DNA of 64,000 bases from Paenibacillus sp. Soil787 (GTDB lineage: Bacteria > Bacillota > Bacilli > Paenibacillales > NBRC-103111). Location of the stretch: positions 147,778 through 211,777 of the forward strand of contig NZ_LMSP01000023.1 of the NCBI RefSeq assembly GCF_001429545.1, read 5' to 3'. Of this stretch, positions 8,779 to 17,809 are shown piece by piece. Each line of letters starts with the position of its first letter. Positions within the stretch are counted from its first letter, which is position 1. The position numbers and the translations under genes are program-made. The notes beneath the pieces were generated by a model, which was given only the letters and a program-made list of their open reading frames with translations, did not search any database and was not told the origin of the DNA.

Positions 8779-10270
8779 GGGAATGACCTCCTGCCATCAA
8801 CAGACTGATTTGCTCCTCAGTCGCGTGCTGCGCTGACAGTTCTCCCGCAATTCGCCCTTCATACATCACGATAATGCGATCAGAAAGCTTCAGAATCTCT
8901 GTCAATTCCGAAGATACCAACAGAATCGCTCCCTGTTCATCACGTTTTTTCAACAGTTCATCGTGGATCACTTCCATTGCTCCAACATCAACGCCACGTG
9001 TGGGTTCAGCTGCGATAAGGAACGGTTGTTTTTGGGCAATTTCTCTGGCTACAATCAGTTTCTGAAGGTTGCCGCCAGACAGAAATTTGACTTTCGTATC
9101 CTGGGAACCCGTTTTTATCTGGAATTGCTGGATGAAGCCATTAACCATATTTCGCAGCGACTTGCCTTGCAAAAATCCTTTACGCCGATGCGTTCTGTGA
9201 TGTCCCATTGTACCGTTTTCAAGTACGCTGCCTTCCTTGGCAGCCCCCCATTGGTAACGATCCTCAGGAATATGCGAAAGCCCGCTTTCTCTGATCTCAC
9301 GGACCAAACGACCTGTAATATCCTTGTCCATCAAACGAATGTGACCTTGATCAATCGGCTGAAGTCCTGTAATGCTTTGAATCAGCTCAGACTGTCCGTT
9401 ACCGGAAATACCAGCGACGCCTAAGATCTCCCCAGCCTTCACTTCAAGACTGACACGATCCAAAACGGGCTTTCCTTTCTTGCCTTGTATGGTAATCTCC
9501 TTCACTTCGAGGACCGTTTCACCAAGTCTTGCGGCACTTTTGCTCGTTTGCACCAGGTCTCTACCTACCATTAATCTAGAAAGTTCTTCTGCATTCGTTG
9601 CCGAAGTATCTAAAGTCCCTCTGATTTTACCGTCACGAAGCACCGTAACTCGGTCCGCAACTTCCATGACCTCATGTAACTTGTGCGTGATGACAATGAA
9701 GCTTTTACCCTGGCTCGCCAAGCTCTTCATAATAACAAGCAGTTCCTTCGCTTCCAGCGGTGTCAAAACGCCAGTAGGCTCGTCCAAAATAATGATATCC
9801 GCACCTTGATAGAGCACCTTCAAAATCTCAACACGCTGTTGCAATCCTAGCGGAAGGTCAGCGACTTTCCTCATTGGATCGATGGGTAGTCGGTACTTGT
9901 CACACAATGCGTTAACTTGATGCACAGCTTTCTTTCGGTCGAACTTCACGCCGACTTGCGGTTCATTGCCGATGACAATATTTTCAGCCACTGTAAAAGA
10001 TGGAAACAGCATGAAATGCTGATGCACCATGCCGATGCCATGACGAATCGCATCCGTAGGATTCACGAATTGGATTTTTCTTCCTCTTAAAACAATCATT
10101 CCCGACGTTGGCTGCTCCATGCCGTAAAGGATGCGCATCAGGGTTGTTTTACCTGCCCCATTCTCGCCGACAAGCGCATGGATTTCACCTTCACGCAGCG
10201 AAAAATCTACGTTGGAGTTGGCTGTCAAACTTCCATAAGTTTTGGTAATTCGGTTCATTTGAAGCAGCAT
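8771..10270 (-). CDS. nupO: Nucleoside ABC transporter ATP-binding protein with two ATPase domains (NupO-type)
   Basis: A 499-residue ATPase with two tandem ABC domains. The first has Walker A GENGAGKTTLM at about residue 36, LGLQQRVEILK as the signature and IIILDEPTGVL as Walker B. The second has the degenerate Walker A GISGNGQSELIQ, signature LSGGNLQKLIVAREI and a weak Walker B (FLIAAEPTRGVD). That asymmetry is normal for the ribose/BMP family. It powers import through the two permeases downstream. The start is ATG 10270 with AGGAG 13 nt upstream. Confidence 0.93.
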   Translation of the reverse strand: MLLQMNRITKTYGSLTANSNVDFSLREGEIHALVGENGAGKTTLMRILYGMEQPTSGMIVLRGRKIQFVNPTDAIRHGIGMVHQHFMLFPSFTVAENIVIGNEPQVGVKFDRKKAVHQVNALCDKYRLPIDPMRKVADLPLGLQQRVEILKVLYQGADIIILDEPTGVLTPLEAKELLVIMKSLASQGKSFIVITHKLHEVMEVADRVTVLRDGKIRGTLDTSATNAEELSRLMVGRDLVQTSKSAARLGETVLEVKEITIQGKKGKPVLDRVSLEVKAGEILGVAGISGNGQSELIQSITGLQPIDQGHIRLMDKDITGRLVREIRESGLSHIPEDRYQWGAAKEGSVLENGTMGHHRTHRRKGFLQGKSLRNMVNGFIQQFQIKTGSQDTKVKFLSGGNLQKLIVAREIAQKQPFLIAAEPTRGVDVGAMEVIHDELLKKRDEQGAILLVSSELTEILKLSDRIIVMYEGRIAGELSAQHATEEQISLLMAGGHSHA

Positions 10271-10301
10271 AACGGGTTTCGCACTCCTTTCCTAGAAATG
10301 C

Positions 10302-10333
10302 GGAAACTGCCTACGTCGCCGTAAACAGTTTCC
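10302..10333 (-). terminator. Hairpin between the binding-protein and ATPase genes
   Basis: GGAAACTG and CAGTTTCC form a perfect 8-bp stem with a 16-nt loop and no T run. It is more likely a partial attenuator or mRNA stabiliser than a full stop, keeping the binding protein more abundant than the membrane parts. Confidence 0.5.
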
Positions 10334-10364
10334 AGGGTTATATGATGTTTGTAAGGACTTACTA

Positions 10365-11408
10365 CTATTTCAGAGGATTCGGAACCGTAACTTTGCCAGC
10401 TACGATATCGTCTTTGATGGCTTTCACTTTAGTTATAACGTCTTGACCAATAAATGGACTTAATTTGGATTTGCTTTCTTTGGTTACAAAAGTAAGACCT
10501 ACTCCGTCTTCTTTCAAGCCGTAATCCATAGCGCCAAATTTAAAGGTTCCATTTACAAAATCTTTCACCGTTTGGTAAGCAACGCTGTCTGTACCTTTCA
10601 ATTGAGAGAGAACGATGTGCTCAGGATCCGTCACCGTACGATCGATATCTTGACCGGATGTGTAGAAGCCTTTTTCCTTAGCCGCTTCGAACACACCCAA
10701 ATCGCCAACAGCTGAAGCCGCTGCGATGAAGTCTGCTCCTTGAGAGAATTGCGTCAATGCCAGTTCTTTCGCTTTGGCTGGATCCGTGAAGCTTCCTACA
10801 TAGTTAACGATGAATTTTGCATTCGGATTCGTTGATTTTAAGCCTTCTTGGAAACCGACTGTGTATTTTTTGATCAAAGGAATATCAAGTGCTGCCACCA
10901 TACCGACAACATTTTTCTTCGTTGCAAGACCCGCAGCCGCACCAAGCAAGTAGGCTGCCTCGTGCTCACGGAATACAACACTTCTAACATTCGGTAAATC
11001 AACAACAGTATCAATAATAGCAAAAGATTTCTTCGGATTTTCAGCAGCTACCTTTTTCAGAGCATCCTCGGATTCAAAGGAGCTGGTAATAATGAGATCA
11101 TAATTATCTGCAACAGCAGCACGCAGGTTTTGCTCAATCGCGCTGGCATCCGTAGATTCTACTGTTTTCACATCAACGCCGAATTCTTTACCTGCTTTTT
11201 TAACACCTTCATCCTCTTGAGCAAAGAAAGGGTTCACACCGATTTTTTCTGGTGTTATTAGAATAATTTTTTTAGATGATTTGGTTTCAGGCGCTTTTGT
11301 TGCTTCTGCAGCTTTCGTAGCTGCCGGAGCTGCAGTATCATTTTTAGCGGTGCCGCAGCCGGTCAGCATTAATGTAACGGCGAAAATGGACAATAACGTT
11401 TTTTTCAT
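10365..11408 (-). CDS. nupN: BMP family nucleoside-binding lipoprotein (NupN-type)
   Basis: A 347-residue lipoprotein. The signal MKKTLLSIFAVTLMLTGCG ends in an LTGC lipobox, followed by a Thr/Lys/Ala-rich linker, then the BMP fold (KIILITPEKIGVNPFFAQEDEG, SFAIIDTVVDLPNVRSVVF, EAAYLLGAAAGLA). It should be anchored outside the membrane and deliver nucleosides to the permeases. It is the first gene of the leftward operon, has a GGGGAG site 8 nt before ATG, and is preceded by a good sigma-A promoter at 11482-11510. The family also includes basic membrane proteins of spirochetes. Confidence 0.92.
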   Translation of the reverse strand: MKKTLLSIFAVTLMLTGCGTAKNDTAAPAATKAAEATKAPETKSSKKIILITPEKIGVNPFFAQEDEGVKKAGKEFGVDVKTVESTDASAIEQNLRAAVADNYDLIITSSFESEDALKKVAAENPKKSFAIIDTVVDLPNVRSVVFREHEAAYLLGAAAGLATKKNVVGMVAALDIPLIKKYTVGFQEGLKSTNPNAKFIVNYVGSFTDPAKAKELALTQFSQGADFIAAASAVGDLGVFEAAKEKGFYTSGQDIDRTVTDPEHIVLSQLKGTDSVAYQTVKDFVNGTFKFGAMDYGLKEDGVGLTFVTKESKSKLSPFIGQDVITKVKAIKDDIVAGKVTVPNPLK

Positions 11409-11481
11409 GTATGGCTCTCCCCTTTTGATCTGTTTATTTTTAAAAATTATTCGACAAAGTGTGACTTTTCAACTAAGACTG

Positions 11482-11510
11482 ATAGTAGTAGATTCCCTAA
11501 GTCATGTCAA
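11482..11510 (-). promoter_or_regulatory. Sigma-A promoter of the nucleoside operon
   Basis: On the minus strand TTGACA (11510-11505) and TACTAT (11487-11482) are separated by exactly 17 bp. I see no purine-riboswitch core in the leader. Confidence 0.75.
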
Positions 11511-11535
11511 GAATTAAAACGTCAAGCATTATTTA

Positions 11536-11564
11536 TTGACACCTATAATCTTAACTGATATATT
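11536..11564 (+). promoter_or_regulatory. Sigma-A promoter of the secreted-protein gene at 11621
   Basis: TTGACA at 11536-11541 and TATATT at 11559-11564 with a 17-bp spacer, 57 bp before the start codon. It is back to back with the nucleoside promoter. Confidence 0.75.
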
Positions 11565-11620
11565 TCAATAAACCATACTATTCCTATATGAATTAAAAAT
11601 TCCGGAGGTGTTTTATTCTT

Positions 11621-12958
11621 ATGAAACCATTGAAATCCCGCAAGTCCTTGCAAATAGCTGTTTTAACAGCCGTCCTCTTCTCCTCTGTGAGCACATTAAG
11701 CAGTGCCGCTGAAGCGAGTGATGCCACAGCCTCATACAAGCAGTTTTTGAATGATCAGTATGCCATCAGCTTGTCAGACTCCTTATCCAAGGGCGATTTC
11801 GTTATCGCAGTTAACCGCATCTTGAAAGCGGAAGCGAAAGATCAGACCAATGCATTTACAGACTTGCAAAAAGACAGCCCTTATTACAAAGCAGCGCTTG
11901 CTTTGCACGAAAAAGGCATTCTATCCGAAGGCAAACTGCAGGCTGATCAGCCTCTTACCCAGCTGCAAGCGACTTTCATCGCTTTAAAAGCCGCAGGCTT
12001 AAAAGAACTCGCTTATACCTATTCCAAGGATAAAATCAAAGCCGCTCTTGCTAAAGTACATATTGACTTCGATCAAAACAATCAACTAACGCTGCAAGCC
12101 GCCCAGGAGCTAGCCGCCGCTATTGATACCGGACTTGTCTCCTCCGATTTCGATGCGGATGCTGCTGCTAGCCAAAGCTTTGCTGGCGAATTGCTTGGCA
12201 AGATTCTTACTTTCAATGGACAATATAAACACTATATTGGAACGACTTCCGATGATGATATTTTCCGCAAAATTAACGATACCTGGCGTACGGAGGATCT
12301 TATCTCATCAACGGATTTGCGTTCTGTATTCGATGAAGCCTTGAAAAAGAATCTAGTGACAGGCTACAACTTGAAGGACTCTCGTTTCGATGCTAACTTT
12401 GATCCAAAGCTATCCCTCACCTACGGGCATTCAGACATTACGCATGCAATTCAGTTAATCGGACTGCTGCGCAGCGAGAACATCCAGGCGAAAGTACAGC
12501 TGGAGCCCAAAACGTCTGCTTTCATCTATTTAAAAGAATGGGGCGAGCCGACACAATCAGATGATTATCAAGTCGTCCAAATCGAGAATGGCAACTTCAT
12601 CGCCTACGCCAAGGAATACGACATTGAGTTCGAATTCGATAACGCCGAGCAAAAGAACAAGTTCCAGCAGGTCATTTTCCAATATGCGAAAAAGAACAGT
12701 AAAGACGAGACAGGACTCATTTATTCTTCCTGGTGGCAGCCGCTCTACTATTCATTAACCGATGTGAAAGACTATAAAGTAATTGCTAATAATAAAGTCA
12801 GTAAAGGCCATTATTATGCGCAGTCCTTCTCCCTCAGCGATAAATCTGACGATGTCATTACTGGCCTAAAGAAAATCAATGCTAGCTTGAACGTCGACTC
12901 CTACAAGTTCTGGGTGGACGAACCCTTCTACAATTATTTACTAGGCGATTTTAAATAA
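11621..12958 (+). CDS. Secreted protein of unknown function
   Basis: A 445-residue protein with a Sec signal peptide (residues 1-29, cut expected after SSAAEA). The segment after it contains NRILKAEAKDQT and KAALALHEKGILSEG, which resemble degenerate S-layer-homology helices. The second half, with a TYGHSDITHAIQLIGLLRSE region and alternating charged strands, has no motif I know. It is probably cell-wall-attached or exported. GGAGG lies 9-10 nt before ATG. It is monocistronic: the stop codon runs directly into the 155-bp repeat array whose hairpins can end transcription. Confidence 0.75.
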   Translation: MKPLKSRKSLQIAVLTAVLFSSVSTLSSAAEASDATASYKQFLNDQYAISLSDSLSKGDFVIAVNRILKAEAKDQTNAFTDLQKDSPYYKAALALHEKGILSEGKLQADQPLTQLQATFIALKAAGLKELAYTYSKDKIKAALAKVHIDFDQNNQLTLQAAQELAAAIDTGLVSSDFDADAAASQSFAGELLGKILTFNGQYKHYIGTTSDDDIFRKINDTWRTEDLISSTDLRSVFDEALKKNLVTGYNLKDSRFDANFDPKLSLTYGHSDITHAIQLIGLLRSENIQAKVQLEPKTSAFIYLKEWGEPTQSDDYQVVQIENGNFIAYAKEYDIEFEFDNAEQKNKFQQVIFQYAKKNSKDETGLIYSSWWQPLYYSLTDVKDYKVIANNKVSKGHYYAQSFSLSDKSDDVITGLKKINASLNVDSYKFWVDEPFYNYLLGDFK

Positions 12959-13409
12959 TAAGCGTGAAAAACGCGCTTTCAGTGAGAGCTCTGCGAGCCG
13001 AAGCTCGCCCACTGAGTCCGAGAAGCCGAAAATCGACTTCTCAGCAGACTCTCCCGCGCCGTCCGTGCAGATTAAGCGCGGAAAACGCGCTTATTCTGAA
13101 TCGCCTAAACAAATAAGCGCGAAAAACACGCTTTCAGTGAGAGCTCTGCGAGCCGAAGCTCACCCACTGAGTCCGAGAAGCCGAAAATCGACTTCTCAGT
13201 AGACTGTCCCTCGCCGTCCGTGCAGTTTAAGTGCGGAAACCGCGCTTATTCTGAAGCGCCCGAACAAATAAGCGCGAAAAACGTGCTTTCAGCGAGAGTT
13301 CTGAGAGCCGAAGCTTGCCCGCAGAGTCCGAGAAGCCGAAAATCGACTTCTCGGCAGACTGTCCCACGCCGTCCGTCCAGAATAAGCGCGAAAAACGCGC
13401 TTATTCTAG
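12957..13409. repeat. Tandem array, 155-bp unit, about 2.9 copies
   Basis: Units begin at AATAAGCG at 12957, 13112 and 13267, exactly 155 bp apart, and a last part begins at 13381. Each unit carries AAGCGCG/CGCGCTT hairpins; the last, AATAAGCGCG-aaaaa-CGCGCTTATT (13381-13405), is a perfect 10-bp stem. The first unit overlaps the stop codon of the secreted-protein gene. Confidence 0.85.
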
Positions 13410-13410
13410 A

Positions 13411-13617
13411 GCGCACGAACAAAACCGCCAGGGATCACCCTGACGGTCCTTTTGCATCAAACCCATACATTTTGAGCACGGGTAGGGATGGATGTGGGGT
13501 TCCAACCGCTATTGAAGTCGTGTTTTGTTAATTTATTATGCGGTATAAAACACGACTTCAAAGGTGGCCCACCGCAAAGCGCCTTTCCACCCTCACACCC
13601 ATCCCTTTTCTGTTCTA
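13411..13617. repeat. Two-copy long-dyad element, copy 1
   Basis: It opens with GCGCACGAA, then a terminator-like hairpin CCGCCAGGG-atca-CCCTGACGG (13425-13446), then a 14-bp perfect dyad TGAAGTCGTGTTTT/AAAACACGACTTCA (13513-13526 and 13547-13560), and closes with CATCCCTTTTCTGTTCTA. The outer arms are also complementary. Copy 2 is at 37656-37848. Confidence 0.8.
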
Positions 13618-13738
13618 CAAGATGGCTCCATTATTCGGTATTCGCCGGGGATCATCTTTGTTAATGTCCATTAATAACGATTGCTACTTCGATAGAATGA
13701 GTTCAAAGTGCCCAAAGTAAGCTTTAACCACAGTTAAC

Positions 13739-13892
13739 TTGGCAACTTCGATTTCGATGAGCTATCGTGATTACCAATGTTGTAGATTCTGCAACAATTC
13801 ACATGCCAAAAGGCTTTGGCAACTTCGATTTCGATGAGCTATCGTGATTACCAATGTTGTAGATTCTGCAACAATTCACATGCCAAAAGGCT
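13739..13892. repeat. Exact 77-bp tandem duplication
   Basis: Copies at 13739-13815 and 13816-13892 look identical. Each carries one GTTGTA-N5-TGCAAC dyad. Confidence 0.9.
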
Positions 13893-14038
13893 ATTTTGCT
13901 AGTAAAAGTTGTAGCTTGTACAACAATTCGAACCCATTTGTCGCAAAATCTCCTGTTTGGAGCTAAATTGTTGTACGTTATGCAACATCGAAGGGATATG
14001 ATTTGGATTCTAAGCAGAATTGTTGCACTTTATACAAC
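13779..14038. repeat. Array of five GTTGYA-N5-TRCAAC dyads
   Basis: Seventeen-bp dyads start at 13779, 13856, 13908, 13970 and 14022. All have 6-bp arms and a 5-nt loop; 13908 is perfect (GTTGTA-gcttg-TACAAC). Intervals are 77, 52, 62 and 52 bp. A degraded relative lies at about 57890-57960. Confidence 0.75.
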
Positions 14039-14163
14039 ATCATTCGACCAAGAATGTGGATTCTATAAAAAATACAGCATGTAGCTTCACCTCCTCTAAA
14101 AAGGCTAATTACTCCAAAATAAGGTATCTATGTTCGCGAGTATAGTGGATATAAGCTGCTAAT

Positions 14164-14385
14164 CTAGGTTGACGGGGAACGAGGAGCCTCTATTTCGGCG
14201 AAAATGCCGATATGGGGCTGGTACACGGAACGTAGCGACGCTATTTTGGTGTTCTCACTGCTTTTACAGCACGAATACAGGAAATAGCGCTCCCTAGTTC
14301 CGCGAAAACTGGAAATAAGCGGTTTTGAGCAAAATAAGGTCTTTTCGTTCCGCGAGCATAGTGTAGTGCCGGGTTGAACAGATAA
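14164..14385. repeat. Intergenic repeat with GGAACG/CGTTCC motifs, divergent type
   Basis: Alternating GGGAACGAGGAGCCTCTATTT, GGAACGTAGCGACGCTATTTT, AAATAGCGCTCCCTAGTTCC and TTTTCGTTCCGCG blocks at intervals of about 50-60 bp. It follows the same plan as the GGAACGT family but with different sequence between the blocks. No gene is supported here. Confidence 0.55.
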
Positions 14386-14508
14386 CTCCAATCGATACAC
14401 CGAAATAAAGCCAGCAGCTACGTTTCCTAAAAAAATAGAAAGGGTGTACCTCTAGCTCTACCTCGAAACTTATACTATCTATTATCTGAACAAATAAGGG
14501 GGAAGTTT

Positions 14509-14541
14509 GGACTTACCCCCTACTTGTACGGGGTCCAGTCC
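14509..14541. terminator. Hairpin upstream of the phosphodiester glycosidase gene
   Basis: GGACTTACCCC pairs with GGGGTCCAGTCC across a 10-nt loop; T7 follows about 10 nt later. It may be a leader hairpin or end transcripts arriving from the repeat block. Confidence 0.4.
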
Positions 14542-14640
14542 TCCCGCTCAACTGTTTTTTTCATTTACAAGCATAATTCGAAATTTAATTTCATAGACTC
14601 ATAGAAGGATTCGATTCAAGAGAATAGGAGGAGTTGCCCC

Positions 14641-15435
14641 ATGTACATGTTACGACTTGTAAAAATGAATGCAGCTCACCTACTTATCTATCTCCTTATT
14701 ATGATAACTAGTTTTATATGGACGATCATCTGGGGAACCCATGCAGCGGTGAAACCACCGCCAAAACTCCCTGCTTCCGAATATAACATCAACCAAGCCA
14801 GTAACGGCGTTACGCTCCATAGTATTCGGACTCCGCCACAGAACATAGGGCTGAAGGCAATTACAGGTAATGTGACTGAAAGGCAGGAAAATGGGATTAA
14901 CGGCGGGTTTTTCTGGCAGGGCTATCTCCTTAGCATCGCTGTCATTAATGATCGTCCCGTCAAAGGGGAACCTGGCGATTACGGCTCTGGCTGGTTTAAT
15001 ATTGACCGTAAGCGGGGAACGCTCGTATGGGATGAGAAGGCTCAAACCTTCACCATTCAAGTCGTTGAACATGCGGACGAGCTGAAGGTAATGGATCGCG
15101 CTCATTATTGGGCGCAGGGAGGCGTGAGCATGGGACTTACGAATCCAGACGGATGGGCGGAGCAAGCGATAGCGGAAGAGATGCCTCTCATTAACGAGAA
15201 GCGCATGCGATCAGGTATCGTCTACGACAGGAATAACAACGTTTATCTAGTCGTAGCTCCAACGCCATGCACCGGAGAGCAGTTCCGCACAGCCGTCCAA
15301 GAGCAGGTTGGCAATGGACAGCTAGTGGATGGGCTGTTCCTGGACGGCGATGGTTCCTCCCAGCTCAAAGTCGCGAATTACTTGCTCCCCGGCGATCATC
15401 GCGAGGTGTATCAGATGATTGCGTTATTGAATTGA
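14641..15435 (+). CDS. Phosphodiester glycosidase family protein (NAGPA domain)
   Basis: A 264-residue membrane-anchored exported protein: residues 10-31 are a signal anchor, and the rest is a compact NAGPA domain. The hallmarks are GINGGFFWQG near residue 84 and GLFLDGDGSSQLKV near residue 240, equivalent to the NxGGF and DGGGS motifs of the family. NAGPA enzymes remove a covering sugar from a phosphodiester; in bacteria the substrate is probably a wall or capsular glycan, which is inference. GGAGGAG lies 7 nt before ATG. It is monocistronic; a second member of the family is at 53881. Confidence 0.85.
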   Translation: MYMLRLVKMNAAHLLIYLLIMITSFIWTIIWGTHAAVKPPPKLPASEYNINQASNGVTLHSIRTPPQNIGLKAITGNVTERQENGINGGFFWQGYLLSIAVINDRPVKGEPGDYGSGWFNIDRKRGTLVWDEKAQTFTIQVVEHADELKVMDRAHYWAQGGVSMGLTNPDGWAEQAIAEEMPLINEKRMRSGIVYDRNNNVYLVVAPTPCTGEQFRTAVQEQVGNGQLVDGLFLDGDGSSQLKVANYLLPGDHREVYQMIALLN

Positions 15436-15466
15436 AGCGAGAAGGTCAGACCACATCGTGCGACAA

Positions 15467-16909
15467 CTACCCTTGATGCTGGTGAATCAAATCCATCTTC
15501 AGCTTCCACAGTGCCGCGCTTAAATTCACACGATAAACCTCCGGATTAAGCTTGCGTAAATACTGCGGCCAAAATGACTGCTTCTGCTGCGCATGGTAAT
15601 CTCGAATGCCATCCAACGCCGGCTCCTCATAGACAAGCTTCCCTTGGAGAAATATAGGGCGGAGCAGCGGAATTGCTTCATAGTCATCAATATATTTGTA
15701 GATATAAGGGTGGATGGGGTCGAAAAGCTTGATTCGTTCACCGTTCTTGATATCGACTTCATGCTGAAGTGCCAAATAGTCGGCTTCCGCTTTGCCCGTC
15801 TTTTTGTTTATGATCCGGTAGGCTTCCTTGAAGCCCGGGTTGGTTACTTTCTCAGGATTGCCCGAGATCTTAATGACCGGCACGAATTCACCGTTCTTCT
15901 CGCGGGCCACCAGCTTGTAAACCCCGCCCAGCGCGGGTTGATCCGCTGCGGTAATGAGCTGGGTGCCGACGCCCCAGACGTCGATCTTCGCATCCTGGGC
16001 TTTCAGCCCCTCGATGATGTTCTCATCCAGATCATTGGATGCGACGATCTTCACCTCGGGAAAGCCCGCTTCATCCAGCATGTGCCTAGCCTGCTGGGAT
16101 AAATACGCCAAATCGCCGCTATCCAGGCGAATGGCGTTCATGCTCTTGCCACGGCTCTGCAGCAGACGCGCCGTCTTGATCGCGTTCGGTACGCCGCTGC
16201 GCAGCGTATCGTACGTATCAACGAGCAGCGTCACTTGCTCCGGCAGCGCCTCAGCATAAGCACGGAAGGCTTCCTCTTCCGTGTCGTGGGCCTGCACCCA
16301 TGCGTGAGCATGCGTGCCTTTGGTCGGGATGCCGAACAGCATCCCGGCTCTGAGGTTGGATGTCGCATGAAACCCTGCGACATAGGCCGCTCTTGCGCCC
16401 CAGATCGCGGCGTCAGCCTCTTGGGCGCGTCTTGTGCCGAACTCCAGCAGGACATCGCGCGGCGCAACCTGTTTGATCCGCGAAGCTTTCGTCGCGATAA
16501 GCGTCTGGTAGTTCACGAAGTTGAGAATCGCCGTCTCAACCAGCTGCGCCTCGAACATGCAAGCTACTACGCGTACGAGCGGCTCATTCGGGAAGACAAG
16601 TGTACCCTCCGGTACAGCTTGCAAGTCTCCTCCGAATTTAAACGCGCGTAACGCCTCCAGGAAATCTTCCCGATAATTCTCTTCCTGTGTCCGCAAGTAG
16701 GCGATCTCTTCATCGCCAAAATGCAAATTTTGAATGTAATGAATCACCCGCTCTAAACCAGCGAAGACTGCATATCCGCTTCCGAAAGGCAGCTTGCGGA
16801 AATATACTTCGAAAACAGCTTTCTGCCGATAAGTGCCCTGCAGCCAATGCGCGTACATCATATTAATTTGGTATTTGTCTGTGTGAAGCGTCAAGTTGTC
16901 GTATTTCAT
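15467..16909 (-). CDS. pncB: Nicotinate phosphoribosyltransferase
   Basis: About 480 residues, the usual long form. It makes nicotinate mononucleotide from nicotinate and PRPP, the first step of NAD salvage. Recognisable parts are LTLHTDKYQINMMYAHWLQG at the start, LLEFGTRRAQEADAAIWGAR, GIPTKGTHAHAWVQ with the catalytic His region, and AIRLDSGDLAYLS, which binds the phosphoribosyl group. I prefer ATG 16909, which has AAAGGA 8 nt upstream; ATG 16918 would overlap the nadE stop as ATGA. It is the last gene of the NAD cluster. Confidence 0.95.
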   Translation of the reverse strand: MKYDNLTLHTDKYQINMMYAHWLQGTYRQKAVFEVYFRKLPFGSGYAVFAGLERVIHYIQNLHFGDEEIAYLRTQEENYREDFLEALRAFKFGGDLQAVPEGTLVFPNEPLVRVVACMFEAQLVETAILNFVNYQTLIATKASRIKQVAPRDVLLEFGTRRAQEADAAIWGARAAYVAGFHATSNLRAGMLFGIPTKGTHAHAWVQAHDTEEEAFRAYAEALPEQVTLLVDTYDTLRSGVPNAIKTARLLQSRGKSMNAIRLDSGDLAYLSQQARHMLDEAGFPEVKIVASNDLDENIIEGLKAQDAKIDVWGVGTQLITAADQPALGGVYKLVAREKNGEFVPVIKISGNPEKVTNPGFKEAYRIINKKTGKAEADYLALQHEVDIKNGERIKLFDPIHPYIYKYIDDYEAIPLLRPIFLQGKLVYEEPALDGIRDYHAQQKQSFWPQYLRKLNPEVYRVNLSAALWKLKMDLIHQHQG

Positions 16910-16914
16910 AGCGT

Positions 16915-17748
16915 TCATCCTTTCCACCAATTGTCATAACAGTTTACTTGCCCCCTGCGCTTATGTTCGGTAACGGCATAGCGTTCCTCAATCTTCTGCA
17001 CAGCAGAGTCGAGCAGGGGGCTTCCTTCCAAGTAGTCATCCAACTGGTCGTAAGTAAGCCCCAATGCTTCTTCATCCGGAAGACCAGGTTTTAAATCTTC
17101 CAAATCTGCCGTAGGCTTTTTCAAATACAAATGTTCAGGGCAACCCAACTGCTTCAGCAGCAGCTTGCCTTGCCGCTTATTAAGGCCAAAGATCGGAGCC
17201 ACATCGCATGCGCCATCCCCATGTTTTGTGAAAAATCCGGTAATCGCCTCAGCCGCATGATCCGTCCCCAAAACAAGCAATTGATAGTGTGCGGCCAAAT
17301 CGTACTGTACTTTCATCCGCTCACGAGCCTTCACATTCCCTTTGTGAAAATCGCTCAAGACCTCTCCCGTAGCTTCGGCAAATTGCCGTACGGATGCATC
17401 CACAGCTGATTGTATATTGACCGTAATAACACGGCTAGGCTGAACAAAGTCAATCGCCGCTTGTGCATCTGCTTCATCTTTTTGGATACCATAAGGAAGC
17501 CTTACAGCCATGAATTGAAAGGTTTTAGTAGCGCCTTCCGAATTCAGCTCATGGATAGCTATTTGGGCCAACTTACCCGTTAACGTGGAATCTTGACCTC
17601 CGGAAAGCCCGAGGACGTAGCCGTTGGCTCCTGTATGAACCAGATAGTCCTTGATGAACTGTACCCGCCGCTTGATTTCGTAGGCCACGTCGATGTTCTC
17701 CTGCACAAACAATGAAGCTTGAATCGTTTCCTGCCTAAGATTCCCCAT
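16915..17748 (-). CDS. nadE: NAD synthetase, ammonia-dependent
   Basis: A 277-residue single-domain NAD synthetase that amidates deamido-NAD with ATP and ammonia. The PP-loop motif GLSGGQDSTLTGKLA is intact, as are VLGTDHAAEAITGFFTKHGDG and KPTADLEDLKPGLPDE, which bind the substrate. There is no glutaminase domain, so free ammonia is the amide source. I start at ATG 17748 with GAGGAG 9 nt upstream; earlier codons lie over that site. It abuts pncB. Confidence 0.95.
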   Translation of the reverse strand: MGNLRQETIQASLFVQENIDVAYEIKRRVQFIKDYLVHTGANGYVLGLSGGQDSTLTGKLAQIAIHELNSEGATKTFQFMAVRLPYGIQKDEADAQAAIDFVQPSRVITVNIQSAVDASVRQFAEATGEVLSDFHKGNVKARERMKVQYDLAAHYQLLVLGTDHAAEAITGFFTKHGDGACDVAPIFGLNKRQGKLLLKQLGCPEHLYLKKPTADLEDLKPGLPDEEALGLTYDQLDDYLEGSPLLDSAVQKIEERYAVTEHKRRGQVNCYDNWWKG

Positions 17749-17809
17749 TTTCACCATCTCCTCATTCTCTGTGAATTCTGCCCGATTCATACCACTTCAG
17801 TTTCCACTG

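Noticed and set aside
11409..11620. Purine riboswitch before the nucleoside operon
   Set aside because: The conserved core and paired loops are not present; only back-to-back sigma-A promoters are seen.
12957..14038. Possible CRISPR array, because repeats recur at regular intervals
   Set aside because: The repeated words are 17-bp dyads or whole 77- and 155-bp units; the sequence between them is also repeated, not unique spacers, and no cas genes are present.
15593..16651. Rightward frames over pncB
   Set aside because: They are antisense shadows of a conserved enzyme, with low-complexity, Arg- and Ser-rich composition.
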